This document shows positions 1 to 6,577 of a DNA stretch of 11,992 nt, piece after piece (positions within the stretch are counted from its first letter, which is position 1; every line of letters starts with the position of its first letter). Below the pieces are notes generated by a model. That model was not told the DNA's origin and did no database searches. It saw only the letters and a program-made list of their open reading frames with translations. The stretch spans positions 1 through 11,992 of the forward strand of contig DASXXX010000380.1 of NCBI GenBank assembly GCA_036502765.1, in the 5' to 3' direction. The translations under genes and the position numbers were made by a program. The stretch comes from DASUAS01 sp036502765. Lineage in GTDB: Bacteria > Actinomycetota > Acidimicrobiia > IMCC26256 > DASPTH01.

Positions 1-836
1 GTGGTCTCGAACGCGGTGTCCATGATGTCGTCGAGCGGCCAGTGCTGGGGGATGCGGCGCGTGGTCGGCGTCCCCATGCCGAAGCCACTCACCAGCACCG
101 GGTGGTGCGGGAGGTCGCGCGCCCGTTCGGCCGACGTGAACACGAACGTGGCCACGCCGTCGACGGGGATGTCGCAGTCGTACATGCAGATCGGATCGGC
201 GATCACACGCGCCGCGAGGTAGTCGTCGGCGGTGAGCGGCTTGTCGTGCCAGAAGGACCACGGGATCCGCGCGCCGTTCTTGCGCGCCTCGACCACCACT
301 GCCGCCATCTCGTCGCGCGACGCGCGGTAGCGCTGGAGGTACTCGTTGTACGGGAGCGCGATCATCGCCAGGGGGCCGAAGTAGCCCTGCGGCGCCATCC
401 ACTGCATCGAACCGCGCGCCTCGCGCATGGGATTGCCGTGGTACTTGCCGATCGGGTTGTGGAGCGCGCGGTGCAGGAGCACGTAGTCGGCGGCGCCGCT
501 GGCAACTGCGTTCACCGCCAGCTGGACCGAGCCCGGGATCTGGCCGAAGCCCTGGAAGCCGCTCGCCCACCGCGCGTTCACACCGAGGTGCTCGGCCATC
601 CAGTTCGCGGAGACGATGCTGATGCCGTCCTCGATGGTGTGCGCACCCGCGGTCGGGAAGATCGCGCCGGTGGTGAACCCGTCGATCTGCGCGACCTCGA
701 GGCCCGCGTCGGCGATCGCGGCTCGCGCGGTGTCGAGCGCGATCGCACCCAGTGGCTTGTCGGCGTGGCGCACCACCGGGGACTGCGCGTACCCGACGAT
801 CGCCACCTGGTCAGACGCCGCGAACCGACCGCTCAC
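1..836 (-). CDS. Thiolase-fold (SCP-x/Ltp2-like) protein lacking the nucleophilic cysteine, 3' end cut by window
   Basis: The visible 278 residues are the N-terminal part of a thiolase-superfamily protein. They open with VAIVGYAQSPV (about residues 11-21), followed by a DTARAAIADAGL helix and IDGFTTG. The nucleophile loop and following helix lie at about residues 90-120, ending SGAADYVLLHR. In classical thiolases this loop carries the catalytic Cys. Here it reads WASGFQGFGQIPGSV with no Cys. A later DPICMYDCDIPVDGVA (about 225-240) matches the conserved core of the SCP-x branch. In the known family, Cys-less members paired with a DUF35 protein (Ltp2 with ChsH2 in steroid side-chain degradation) act as retro-aldolases, so aldol-type cleavage is inferred over thiolysis. 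The start is GTG at 836, overlapping the DUF35 stop by four bases (GTGA) behind a GGAGGAA ribosome site. The C-terminal third, including further catalytic residues, lies outside the window. Confidence 0.87.
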   Translation of the reverse strand, partial: MSGRFAASDQVAIVGYAQSPVVRHADKPLGAIALDTARAAIADAGLEVAQIDGFTTGAIFPTAGAHTIEDGISIVSANWMAEHLGVNARWASGFQGFGQIPGSVQLAVNAVASGAADYVLLHRALHNPIGKYHGNPMREARGSMQWMAPQGYFGPLAMIALPYNEYLQRYRASRDEMAAVVVEARKNGARIPWSFWHDKPLTADDYLAARVIADPICMYDCDIPVDGVATFVFTSAERARDLPHHPVLVSGFGMGTPTTRRIPQHWPLDDIMDTAFET

Positions 837-1291
837 GCTTCCTCCGTCTCCAGCTCGAACGCGGGCACCGAGATGCCGGGGGCGAGGTCTTCGAACGCGA
901 CGACGACGCGCGCGCCGATCGCGAGCGGTGCGTCGGGACCGTCGAGCACCTCAGGACCAGCAAGGAGGCGCCCGATGGTACGGAGGTCGGCCTGTTCCTC
1001 GAGCTCGACGTCGACGAGCACGAACGGCACGAGATCGTCGAAGCCGGGGACGAACGACTGGTGCATCACGGTCCACGACCGCACGACGCCGCGCCCGCTG
1101 ACCGGCACGAAGGTGAAGTCGGGTTCGGTGCTGTGGCAGTGCGAGCAGACGATGTCGGGCGGCATCACGAACGTGGCGCAGCGAGAGCACCGCGCGATCG
1201 CGAGCACGTGTTCGGCGGCGGCGTCCCAGTACCCCTGCGAGCGCTCGTCGGGAACGGGAATCGGGCGGGTGTTGCCGGAGCTCTCGCTCAC
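833..1291 (-). CDS. DUF35 zinc-ribbon/OB-fold acyl-CoA-binding protein, partner of the thiolase-like enzyme
   Basis: A 152-residue protein of the DUF35 (ChsH2-type) family. After an N-terminal helix (DERSQGYWDAAAEH, about 15-28) comes a rubredoxin-like zinc ribbon with two CxxC pairs ten residues apart: C35-S-R-C38 and C49-S-H-C52. An OB fold follows, beginning SGRGVVRSWTVMHQSF (about 65-80) and running through VPFVLVDVELEE. The OB fold in this family binds acyl-CoA and delivers it to a partner thiolase or hydratase. The length is normal for the stand-alone form. The GTG at 1291 is chosen because it overlaps the upstream CoA-transferase stop as GTGA and puts the conserved region at the right distance. 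A longer reading would add a basic tail lying inside the neighbouring gene. Four-base overlaps on both sides mean translational coupling and probably a fixed ratio with the thiolase-like protein. Confidence 0.9.
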   Translation of the reverse strand: MSESSGNTRPIPVPDERSQGYWDAAAEHVLAIARCSRCATFVMPPDIVCSHCHSTEPDFTFVPVSGRGVVRSWTVMHQSFVPGFDDLVPFVLVDVELEEQADLRTIGRLLAGPEVLDGPDAPLAIGARVVVAFEDLAPGISVPAFELETEEA

Positions 1292-2517
1292 GGGATCGCC
1301 CCTCCGGCCTGCAGCGCGGCGATGTCGTCCCACGAGTAGCCGAGCTCGAGGAGGATCATCTCGGAGTGCTCGCCGTGCTCCGGGGCGCGCCGCAGCTCGG
1401 GGCCGGCGCCGTCGAACTGCACCGGCACCGACGGCAACCGGTACGACGGTCCACCGTCGCCGTCGACGTCACCGATGTACCCGTTGGCGATGACCTGCGG
1501 ATCGTCGAGGAGCTCTTCGACCGCCTGCACCGGTGCCCACGGTGCGTCGAGCGTGGAGAGCAGCGCCTTCCACTCGGCGAACGTGCGCGACCTGAACTCG
1601 GCGGTGATGATCTCGACGCACTCCTCTGCGTGCTCCTTGCGGGCCGCGAGGTCGACGAACTTCGGATCCTCGATCAGCTCGGCGCGACCGATGAGCCGGC
1701 AGAAGTCGGGCCAGTAGCGGTCGGCCTCGAGGAACACCAGCGAGATGTGACGGTCGTCCTTGGTCGAGTAGACGCCGACGAGAGGGTTCACGTACCCGCT
1801 CGAGCTCATCGACATCGCCCGCGGCTTGGCGCCCTGGAGCGCGGAGAGCACGTCGGACGACAGCGTCCACATCGCGGTCGCGAGCAACGAGACGTCGACG
1901 ACCTTCCCCGTGCCGGTGCGCGTGCGTTCCAGCAACGCCGCCGCCATGCCGAACGCGAGCGCCATCGCACCGTTGCGGTCGCCCATCGCGCCGCGTTGGC
2001 TGATGGGCCGGTCGAGCTCTGCGGGTGTGAGCACGTGCGCCATGCCACCGCGCGCCCAGAACGCCGACGCGTCGTACCCCGGCGCATCGGCGTCGGGCCC
2101 GCGGGCGCCGTAGCCGTGCCCGCGCGCGTAGATCAACGTCGGGTACCGCTCGGTGAGCGTCTCGGCGTCGAGGCCGAGTCGCTCCAGCGCGCCGGGCCGG
2201 AAGTTGGTGAGGAACACGTCGGCGCTGGCGATGAGCTTCTCGAGGATCTCGCGACCGCCTGCAGTGCGCAGGTCGAGCGCGACGGATCGCTTCCCGCGGT
2301 TGGCGAGCGCGATCGACAGGTTCACACCCCCGCCGTCGGTGCCGATGCCCTGGGTCATCAGGCCGCGGTACGGGTCGCCTTCGGGGCGCTCGATGCGGAC
2401 CACGTCGGCGCCCCAGTCGGCGAGCAGCGCGCCCGCCACCGGCACGAAGACCCACTGCGCCAACTCGACGACTCGTACGCCCGTGAACGCACCCGTTGAA
2501 GCTGCTTCGGCTGCCAT
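1288..2517 (-). CDS. Class III CoA-transferase (CaiB/BaiF family), copy 1
   Basis: A 409-residue protein of the formyl-CoA transferase/CaiB-BaiF family, which moves CoA from a donor thioester to a free carboxylic acid through an aspartyl-CoA intermediate. Diagnostic segments are the N-terminal GVRVVELAQWVFVPVAGALLADWGADVVRIE (split here only for description; about 13-43), NRGKRSVALDL (73-83), DVFLTNFRPGALERLG (100-115), and PGYDASAFWARGG (146-158), where D149 fits the catalytic aspartate. The C terminus has the usual APVQAVEELLDDPQ segment. Length is typical. It is clearly a paralogue of the CoA-transferase at 2587-3807. The ATG at 2517 follows a GGGGGA ribosome site, and the gene leads the trio with DUF35 and the thiolase-like gene. 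A TAGAAC/GTTCTA palindrome lies 35-50 bases upstream, so this may be a separate transcription unit. The acid activated is unknown; racemases of the same fold (AMACR) are a less likely alternative. Confidence 0.92.
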   Translation of the reverse strand: MAAEAASTGAFTGVRVVELAQWVFVPVAGALLADWGADVVRIERPEGDPYRGLMTQGIGTDGGGVNLSIALANRGKRSVALDLRTAGGREILEKLIASADVFLTNFRPGALERLGLDAETLTERYPTLIYARGHGYGARGPDADAPGYDASAFWARGGMAHVLTPAELDRPISQRGAMGDRNGAMALAFGMAAALLERTRTGTGKVVDVSLLATAMWTLSSDVLSALQGAKPRAMSMSSSGYVNPLVGVYSTKDDRHISLVFLEADRYWPDFCRLIGRAELIEDPKFVDLAARKEHAEECVEIITAEFRSRTFAEWKALLSTLDAPWAPVQAVEELLDDPQVIANGYIGDVDGDGGPSYRLPSVPVQFDGAGPELRRAPEHGEHSEMILLELGYSWDDIAALQAGGAIP

Positions 2518-2551
2518 CCGTCCCCCTGGAGCTACGACGTTCCGATGTCGG

Positions 2552-2566
2552 TAGAACGGGGTTCTA
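2552..2566. promoter_or_regulatory. Palindromic candidate operator TAGAAC-GGG-GTTCTA upstream of CoA-transferase copy 1
   Basis: A perfect 6-bp inverted repeat with a 3-bp centre lies in the 69-bp gap between the two CoA-transferase genes. Its near edge is 35 bases upstream of the ATG at 2517. The half-site resembles the TetR-family KstR consensus (TnnAACnnGTTnnA), but that has a 2-base centre and this has 3, so it is at best a variant or the site of another regulator. There is no run of T after it, which argues against a terminator. Function is inferred from symmetry and position. Confidence 0.5.
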
Positions 2567-2586
2567 GCACTTCGGCAGGCGGGATG

Positions 2587-3807
2587 TCAGGCGACGACGC
2601 CGCGCACCTTGAGGTCGATGATCGCATCCCAGTCGAGACCGAGGTCGGCCAGGATCTCGTCGCCGTGCTCGTTGAACTCGGGCGCCCGGCGGGGCTGGGG
2701 CGCCACCTCGTCGAACTGGACCGGGGCGGCCGTGAGCTGGAACGGCGTCCCCGACGCGGTGGTGAGCTCCTGGATGTAGCCGTTCGCCACCGACTGCGGA
2801 TCGGCCGCGGCCTCGAGCGTGTGCTGCACGACGGTCCACTGCCCGACGAAGTCGGCCAGCGCGGCGCGCCACTCGTCGACGGTGCGGGTCTTGAACACCT
2901 CACGCAGGATCGCCTGCGCGTCGGCGGTGTGCTCGAGCAGCGACACGTGGTCGGCGAAGCGCGGATCGGTCGCCAACTCGGGACGGCCGATCGCCTCGCA
3001 GAGCGGCGGCCAGTACTGCCCGGCTTGGAGGCAGCACAGCGAGACGAGGCGGCCGTCGCCGGTCTCGTACATCGCGACCAGCGGGTTGAAGCGCATCTGG
3101 TCGGCCGGCGGCGCCGTCCAAGGGATGTTCATCTGCAGCGAGAGCGCGACCGCCTGGCCCATCGCCCAGAGACCGGTGCCGAGCAGCGACACGTCGACGA
3201 TGGTGGCCTCACCGGTGCGCTCCCGGTGGAACAGCGCGCCCATGATCCCGCCCGCGATCGTCATCGCACCGATCGAGTCGCCGAAGCCGGGTGCCGGCGG
3301 GTTCACCACGAGGTCGTACTCGGGGCGCGTCGCGCCAATCGCCACACCGGCGCGAGCCCAGAACGCGAGCGAGTCGTAGGAGCCCTTGTCGGCGTCGGGC
3401 CCGCGTGCGCCTTGGCCGTGACCGCGCACGTAGACGATGTTCTCGTTGTGCGCGCGCACGTCGTCGACCTCGATGTGCAGCTTCTTCAGCACGCGTGGGA
3501 GCTTGTTGGTGAGGAAGACGTCGGACGTCGCGATGAGCTGGTGCAGGATCGCGAGGCCGTCGGGCGACGCGAGGTCGAGGCCGAGGCTCTTCTTGCCGCG
3601 GTTGGAGTGCTCGAGCAGCGGGTGCACGTCGTTGCCCATGTCGGCGACGACGCCGGTGGCGACGAGACCGCGCATCGCGTCACCGCGTTCGACGTGCTCG
3701 ATCTTGATCACCTCGGCGCCCCAGTCGGAGAGCAACGCCGACGCCGCCGGCACGAAGGTGTGCTCGGCGACCTCGAGGATGCGGACACCCTTCATGACGT
3801 CGGTCAT
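2587..3807 (-). CDS. Class III CoA-transferase (CaiB/BaiF family), copy 2
   Basis: A 406-residue CaiB/BaiF-type CoA-transferase. It has GVRILEVAEHTFVPAASALL (7-26), SDWGAEVIKIEHVERGD, NRGKKSLGLDL (69-79), SDVFLTNKLPRVLKKL (95-110), and SYDSLAFWARAG (143-154), in which D145 is the expected catalytic aspartate. It shares block after block with the copy at 1288-2517, suggesting an old tandem duplication that has since diverged in substrate. Both copies keep the aspartate, unlike heteromeric systems such as BbsEF where one subunit loses it. The ATG at 3807 overlaps the upstream dehydrogenase stop (ATGA) and is preceded by GGAGGTG at good spacing, which decides it over the second ATG four codons later. 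It ends the tightly overlapped P450-TetR-dehydrogenase-transferase run, so it probably activates the acid made by those enzymes. The substrate is unknown. Confidence 0.92.
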   Translation of the reverse strand: MTDVMKGVRILEVAEHTFVPAASALLSDWGAEVIKIEHVERGDAMRGLVATGVVADMGNDVHPLLEHSNRGKKSLGLDLASPDGLAILHQLIATSDVFLTNKLPRVLKKLHIEVDDVRAHNENIVYVRGHGQGARGPDADKGSYDSLAFWARAGVAIGATRPEYDLVVNPPAPGFGDSIGAMTIAGGIMGALFHRERTGEATIVDVSLLGTGLWAMGQAVALSLQMNIPWTAPPADQMRFNPLVAMYETGDGRLVSLCCLQAGQYWPPLCEAIGRPELATDPRFADHVSLLEHTADAQAILREVFKTRTVDEWRAALADFVGQWTVVQHTLEAAADPQSVANGYIQELTTASGTPFQLTAAPVQFDEVAPQPRRAPEFNEHGDEILADLGLDWDAIIDLKVRGVVA

Positions 3808-4598
3808 GACTGCACCTCCAGCGATTCCGTTGCCGGCGAGGGGGATGGCGCCGGGAACGGCGCGCGCGGCGTGATCGCGACGTGCGGGATCGCCACGCTT
3901 GCACCGTGGCTGACAACGTCGTGCACCAACGTCACGAGCTCGTCGACCTCGATGAACCCGCCGTTCATCAGGTTTCGCTGCATCCAGATCGGACCGACCT
4001 CGATGGCGAGGTCGGAGTCCCAGTCGTTGGCGAACTGGGTCATCGACTCACCGTCGCCACCGACGCAGTCGCCGACAGTGACGCGCGTGAAGCCGACCTC
4101 GGGGTGCTCGGTGCGCCACGCCTCGACCATCCGGTCGAGCGCAGCCTTGCTCACGAGGTACGCGGCGAGGCCCGGCCAGGGTGGCGTGAGCCCCGCGCTC
4201 ACCGACGACAGGTATGCCGCCGCTCCCCGCGAGGCCTGCAGGTGCGGCAACGCAGCGGCGGTGGCCACCGAGGCCCCGACCACGTTGGTGTCGAACGCCC
4301 GTCGCCACGTGTCGGCGTCGAGATCTTCGATCCGTGCCAGCGGTCCGATCCCGGTCGCGTAGACGAGCGCGTCGATGCCGCCGAGTCCGGCTGCCGCCTC
4401 GTCGATCGCACCGCGGCACGACGCCTCGTCGGTGACGTCGCAGCGGATGGCGAGTGCGCCCGATCCGGCTTCCCGCGCGGCTTCGACCAACATGTCGTGC
4501 CGCCGCGCCAGGAGCGCAACCTCCGCACCCCGCTGCGCGAACCCGACGCCGATGCAGCGTCCCAACCCGCTGGACGCACCGATGACGACCGCTTTCAT
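3804..4598 (-). CDS. Short-chain dehydrogenase/reductase with atypical NNAG region
   Basis: A 264-residue classical SDR. The Rossmann glycine motif GASSGLG is at residues 7-13, an acidic CDVTD is at 53-57, and the catalytic set is S134, Y147 and K151 (YLVSK). The structural NNAG motif is replaced by Y80-A-T-G83, which is unusual. After the active site the chain diverges from common fatty-acid or sugar SDRs: GDCVGGDGESMTQFANDWD, then a long C-terminal tail rich in Pro, Ser and Ala (about 240-264). The ATG at 4598 overlaps the TetR stop (ATGA) and follows GAGGGG. The gene lies between the P450/TetR pair and CoA-transferase copy 2 with overlaps on both sides. Oxidation of the alcohol made by the P450 is a reasonable but unproven role. 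Cofactor preference is not clear from the sequence. Confidence 0.9.
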   Translation of the reverse strand: MKAVVIGASSGLGRCIGVGFAQRGAEVALLARRHDMLVEAAREAGSGALAIRCDVTDEASCRGAIDEAAAGLGGIDALVYATGIGPLARIEDLDADTWRRAFDTNVVGASVATAAALPHLQASRGAAAYLSSVSAGLTPPWPGLAAYLVSKAALDRMVEAWRTEHPEVGFTRVTVGDCVGGDGESMTQFANDWDSDLAIEVGPIWMQRNLMNGGFIEVDELVTLVHDVVSHGASVAIPHVAITPRAPFPAPSPSPATESLEVQS

Positions 4599-5277
4599 CG
4601 TTCCCCCTCGTCGACCTCTGGTTCGTGCATGGTGGCATGCGGCGCGTCACCGGACCGGACCGCGGCCTCGACCAACCCGATCGCCCAGGTGAGCCCGCGG
4701 ATGGCGTCTTCGGGTGCGAGCTCCCAGTCGACGACCATCCGCTCGTACGACACCACACCCCAGAGCACGTCGAGCACGGCGCCGGCGACGGCCCGGTCGG
4801 TCGGCGACCACGACTCGGTGTGGGGCCCGAGCGCGCCCAGCAGCGCGGCGCGCTGGCGGGCGTTGGCAGCGGCGACGGTGTCGTCGCACGGCGCCCGGGC
4901 GCCACCGGGAACGTCGACACGTACTCGAGCATCCGGGCGGTGACCGCGCCGACGTCGTCGAGCGTGAGGCCTTCGACCTCGACGCCCGACTCGTCTTCGA
5001 AGCGCTCGAGCACCGCGTCGCGCAGCTCGCGCTCGGTCGAGAAGTAGCGGTACACCGTTCGTTCGGTGACGCCGGCGCGCTCGGCGACGGCGCGCACGGT
5101 CAGGGCGGCCCAGTTCCAGATCGGGAACCCGTGGAGCACCTCGGCGCCCGCGGTCAGGATGCGCTCGCGCGTCTCGGCGGCGCGCTGACGCCGCACCGGA
5201 CTGTCGTAGCGACGGCGCGGCGTTTCCGTTGCGGCGGACTCCGACGTGCCGGTTGCGGACGTGCCGGTCTCCGACAT
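4595..5277 (-). pseudogene. TetR/AcrR-family transcriptional regulator broken by a frameshift
   Basis: The N-terminal part reads from the ATG at 5277. A Ser/Thr/Ala-rich leader (1-20) is followed by RQRAAETRERILTAGAEVL and a clear TetR helix-turn-helix, TVRAVAERAGVTERTVYRYF (60-79), then ERELRDAVLERFEDE. The frame stays good to about G128 (position 4894), after which it becomes Pro/Ser/Arg-rich nonsense. A plausible ligand-binding-domain continuation sits in another frame from about 4891 to the TGA at 4595: ANARQRAALLGALG, then TDRAVAGAVLDVLWGVVSYE and AIRGLTWAIGLVEAAV. Adding one base in the GC-rich stretch 4889-4905 would join them into a protein of about 227 residues, normal for TetR. The downstream ATGA overlap with the dehydrogenase is intact, which suggests the true gene ran that far. 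This is either a real inactivating deletion or a sequencing/assembly error in a CGCCCGGGCGCC tract. It probably represses the adjacent P450 operon. Confidence 0.85.
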
Positions 5278-5282
5278 GCGCG

Positions 5283-6479
5283 CTACGGCACCAACACGGG
5301 CATCGACTCCCAGCCGCGGACCGTCGATGTCGGCGAGAGGTGCGGCTCTTGCGACCAGTCGACGTCCCACTCGGGGAACCGCTTCAGCACCTCTTCCAGC
5401 GCGATGCGACCTTCGAGTCGCGCCAGCGCCGCGCCCAGGCAGAAGTGCGCGCCGTACCCGAACGTGAGGTGCTGACCGAGCTCCCGGTGGATGTCGAAGC
5501 GGTCGCCGCCCGGGTAGCGCCGCTCGTCGCGGTTCGCGGCGCCGACGAGCATGAGCATCGCGCTCCCCTCGGGCACGGTCGCGCCGTGGCACTCGACCGG
5601 CGTGGCCACGGAGCGACCGACGTGCGGCGCGGGCGGCTCGAAGCGCAGGAGCTCCTCGATCGCGTTCGGGATCAGCGACGGATCCGCGACCAACTCCCGG
5701 CGCTGGTCGGGGTGCCCGGCCAGCACCTTGCCCGCCCAGCCGATGAGACGCGTGGTGGTCTCGTTGCCCGCCCCCGCGACGACGGTGATGTAGGTGAGGA
5801 TCTCCTCGCGTCGCAGCGTGCGGGTGGTGCCCGTCTCGTCGACGAACTCCGCGTTCATGAGCTGCGTCATGATGTCGTCGGACGGGTGTTCGGCGCGCCA
5901 GTCGAGGTACTCGGCGAACATCTCGCCGTCGACGAAGTTCTCGCGGACCTTCTGCGGTTCGCCGGGCTTCGTGCGCAGGTTGGCGTTGCCGCGGTCGCGC
6001 ACCGCCTCCTGGTCGGCTTCGGGGATGCCGAGGAGCAGCCCGATCACGCGCATCGGCATCTGTGCGCCGAGGTCGGCGACGAAGTCGAAGCCGGGTTCGC
6101 CGACGAGCGGGTCGAGGCTCCGCGCGCAGAACTCGCGGATCTTCGGCTCGAGCCCGTTCACCTGGCGGGGCGTGAACACGCGCGACAGCAAGCCGCGGTG
6201 GATGGTGTGCGTCGGCGGGTCCTCGAAGATGAGGATGCCCGGCGGCATCTGGATGCCGGCCTTGATGATCTCGAGGATCCCGCCGCGCCCGGAGATGTAG
6301 GTGCCGCGGTCGACCAGCCCGCGCTCGACGTCGTCGTAGCGACTCAGCGCGTAGAAGTCGAACTGCTCGTTGTAGTAGAGGGGTGCCTCGTCCCGGAGCC
6401 GGGCGAACACGGGATAGGGATCGGCGTTGATCGCGATGTCGTACGGGTCGTACGAGAGCTCGCCGGTCTGCGTCGTCAT
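5283..6479 (-). CDS. Cytochrome P450 monooxygenase (bacterial class I type)
   Basis: A 398-residue soluble bacterial P450 with no membrane anchor. The I-helix oxygen-activation motif is A237-G-N-E-T241, with Glu where many P450s have Asp. The K-helix ExxR is E276-L-L-R279. The heme loop is FGYGAHFCLGAALARLE (340-356), with C347 as the iron ligand. The substrate-entry region contains DPPTHTIHRGLLSRVFTP (87-104), typical of the CYP107/CYP125-like bacterial families. Such enzymes hydroxylate lipophilic substrates using a ferredoxin and ferredoxin reductase; neither is encoded in this window. The ATG at 6479 has a GGGAG ribosome site and sits 12 bases downstream of a perfect inverted repeat. The TetR gene starts five bases after its stop. 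It is probably the first gene of the P450-TetR-dehydrogenase-CoA-transferase unit. The substrate is unknown; steroid, terpene or alkyl acids are all possible. Confidence 0.96.
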   Translation of the reverse strand: MTTQTGELSYDPYDIAINADPYPVFARLRDEAPLYYNEQFDFYALSRYDDVERGLVDRGTYISGRGGILEIIKAGIQMPPGILIFEDPPTHTIHRGLLSRVFTPRQVNGLEPKIREFCARSLDPLVGEPGFDFVADLGAQMPMRVIGLLLGIPEADQEAVRDRGNANLRTKPGEPQKVRENFVDGEMFAEYLDWRAEHPSDDIMTQLMNAEFVDETGTTRTLRREEILTYITVVAGAGNETTTRLIGWAGKVLAGHPDQRRELVADPSLIPNAIEELLRFEPPAPHVGRSVATPVECHGATVPEGSAMLMLVGAANRDERRYPGGDRFDIHRELGQHLTFGYGAHFCLGAALARLEGRIALEEVLKRFPEWDVDWSQEPHLSPTSTVRGWESMPVLVP

Positions 6480-6491
6480 CTTCGCTCCCTG

Positions 6492-6521
6492 GATTCGTGT
6501 CAGCGGATACTGACACGAATC
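6492..6521. promoter_or_regulatory. Perfect 12-bp inverted repeat, probable TetR operator of the P450 operon
   Basis: GATTCGTGTCAG (6492-6503) and its exact complement CTGACACGAATC (6510-6521) flank a 6-bp centre, CGGATA. The element ends 12 bases before the P450 ATG and overlaps where the ribosome site and promoter should be. A perfect 24-base-pair symmetry next to a TetR-family gene is the usual arrangement for an autoregulated operator. On the minus strand the centre reads TATCCG, a weak -10-like hexamer, so a bound dimer would cover the promoter. There is no T run after the stem in either direction, making a terminator unlikely. Confidence 0.7.
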
Positions 6522-6530
6522 GGCTACGTG

Positions 6531-6577
6531 GGAGGCCTCACTTCGGAGGCCTCACTGGGGAGGCCTCATTTGGGAGG
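6531..6577. repeat. Tandem 14-bp repeat (three copies plus a partial) across the end of the HSD10-like gene
   Basis: Copies begin at 6531, 6545 and 6559. Each starts with the invariant 10-mer GGAGGCCTCA followed by four variable bases (CTTC, CTGG, TTTG), and GGAGG at 6573 looks like the start of a fourth. GAGGCCTC is a perfect palindrome. On the minus strand the unit reads TGAGGCCTCC, so each copy supplies a TGA. The copy at 6559 carries the real stop of the dehydrogenase (6566-6568), and the 14-base spacing puts the three TGA codons in three different frames. Confidence 0.85.

Noticed and set aside
2545..4362. Open frame of about 600 codons on the plus strand, and similar ones at 42-1493, 5229-6623 and 9012-10073
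   Set aside because: They lie opposite clearly recognised minus-strand enzymes, have Arg/His/Val-rich low-complexity composition, and show no family motifs. GC-rich DNA produces such antisense frames.
4889..4905. Programmed -1 ribosomal frameshift to join the two TetR halves
   Set aside because: The direction would fit, but no X XXY YYZ slippery heptamer is in the correct frame and TetR genes are not known to use one. A base deletion or sequence error is simpler.
4048..6516. Very long open frame on the minus strand spanning the P450, TetR and dehydrogenase genes
   Set aside because: Only the segment from 5277 to about 4894 reads as protein (TetR N terminus). The rest is Arg/Pro-rich shadow of the P450 and dehydrogenase in the wrong frame.
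6492..6521. Intrinsic terminator after the HSD10-like gene
   Set aside because: The stem is followed by CCAGGGAGCG on the minus strand with no T run, and it lies 12 bases from the P450 start. Operator use fits better.
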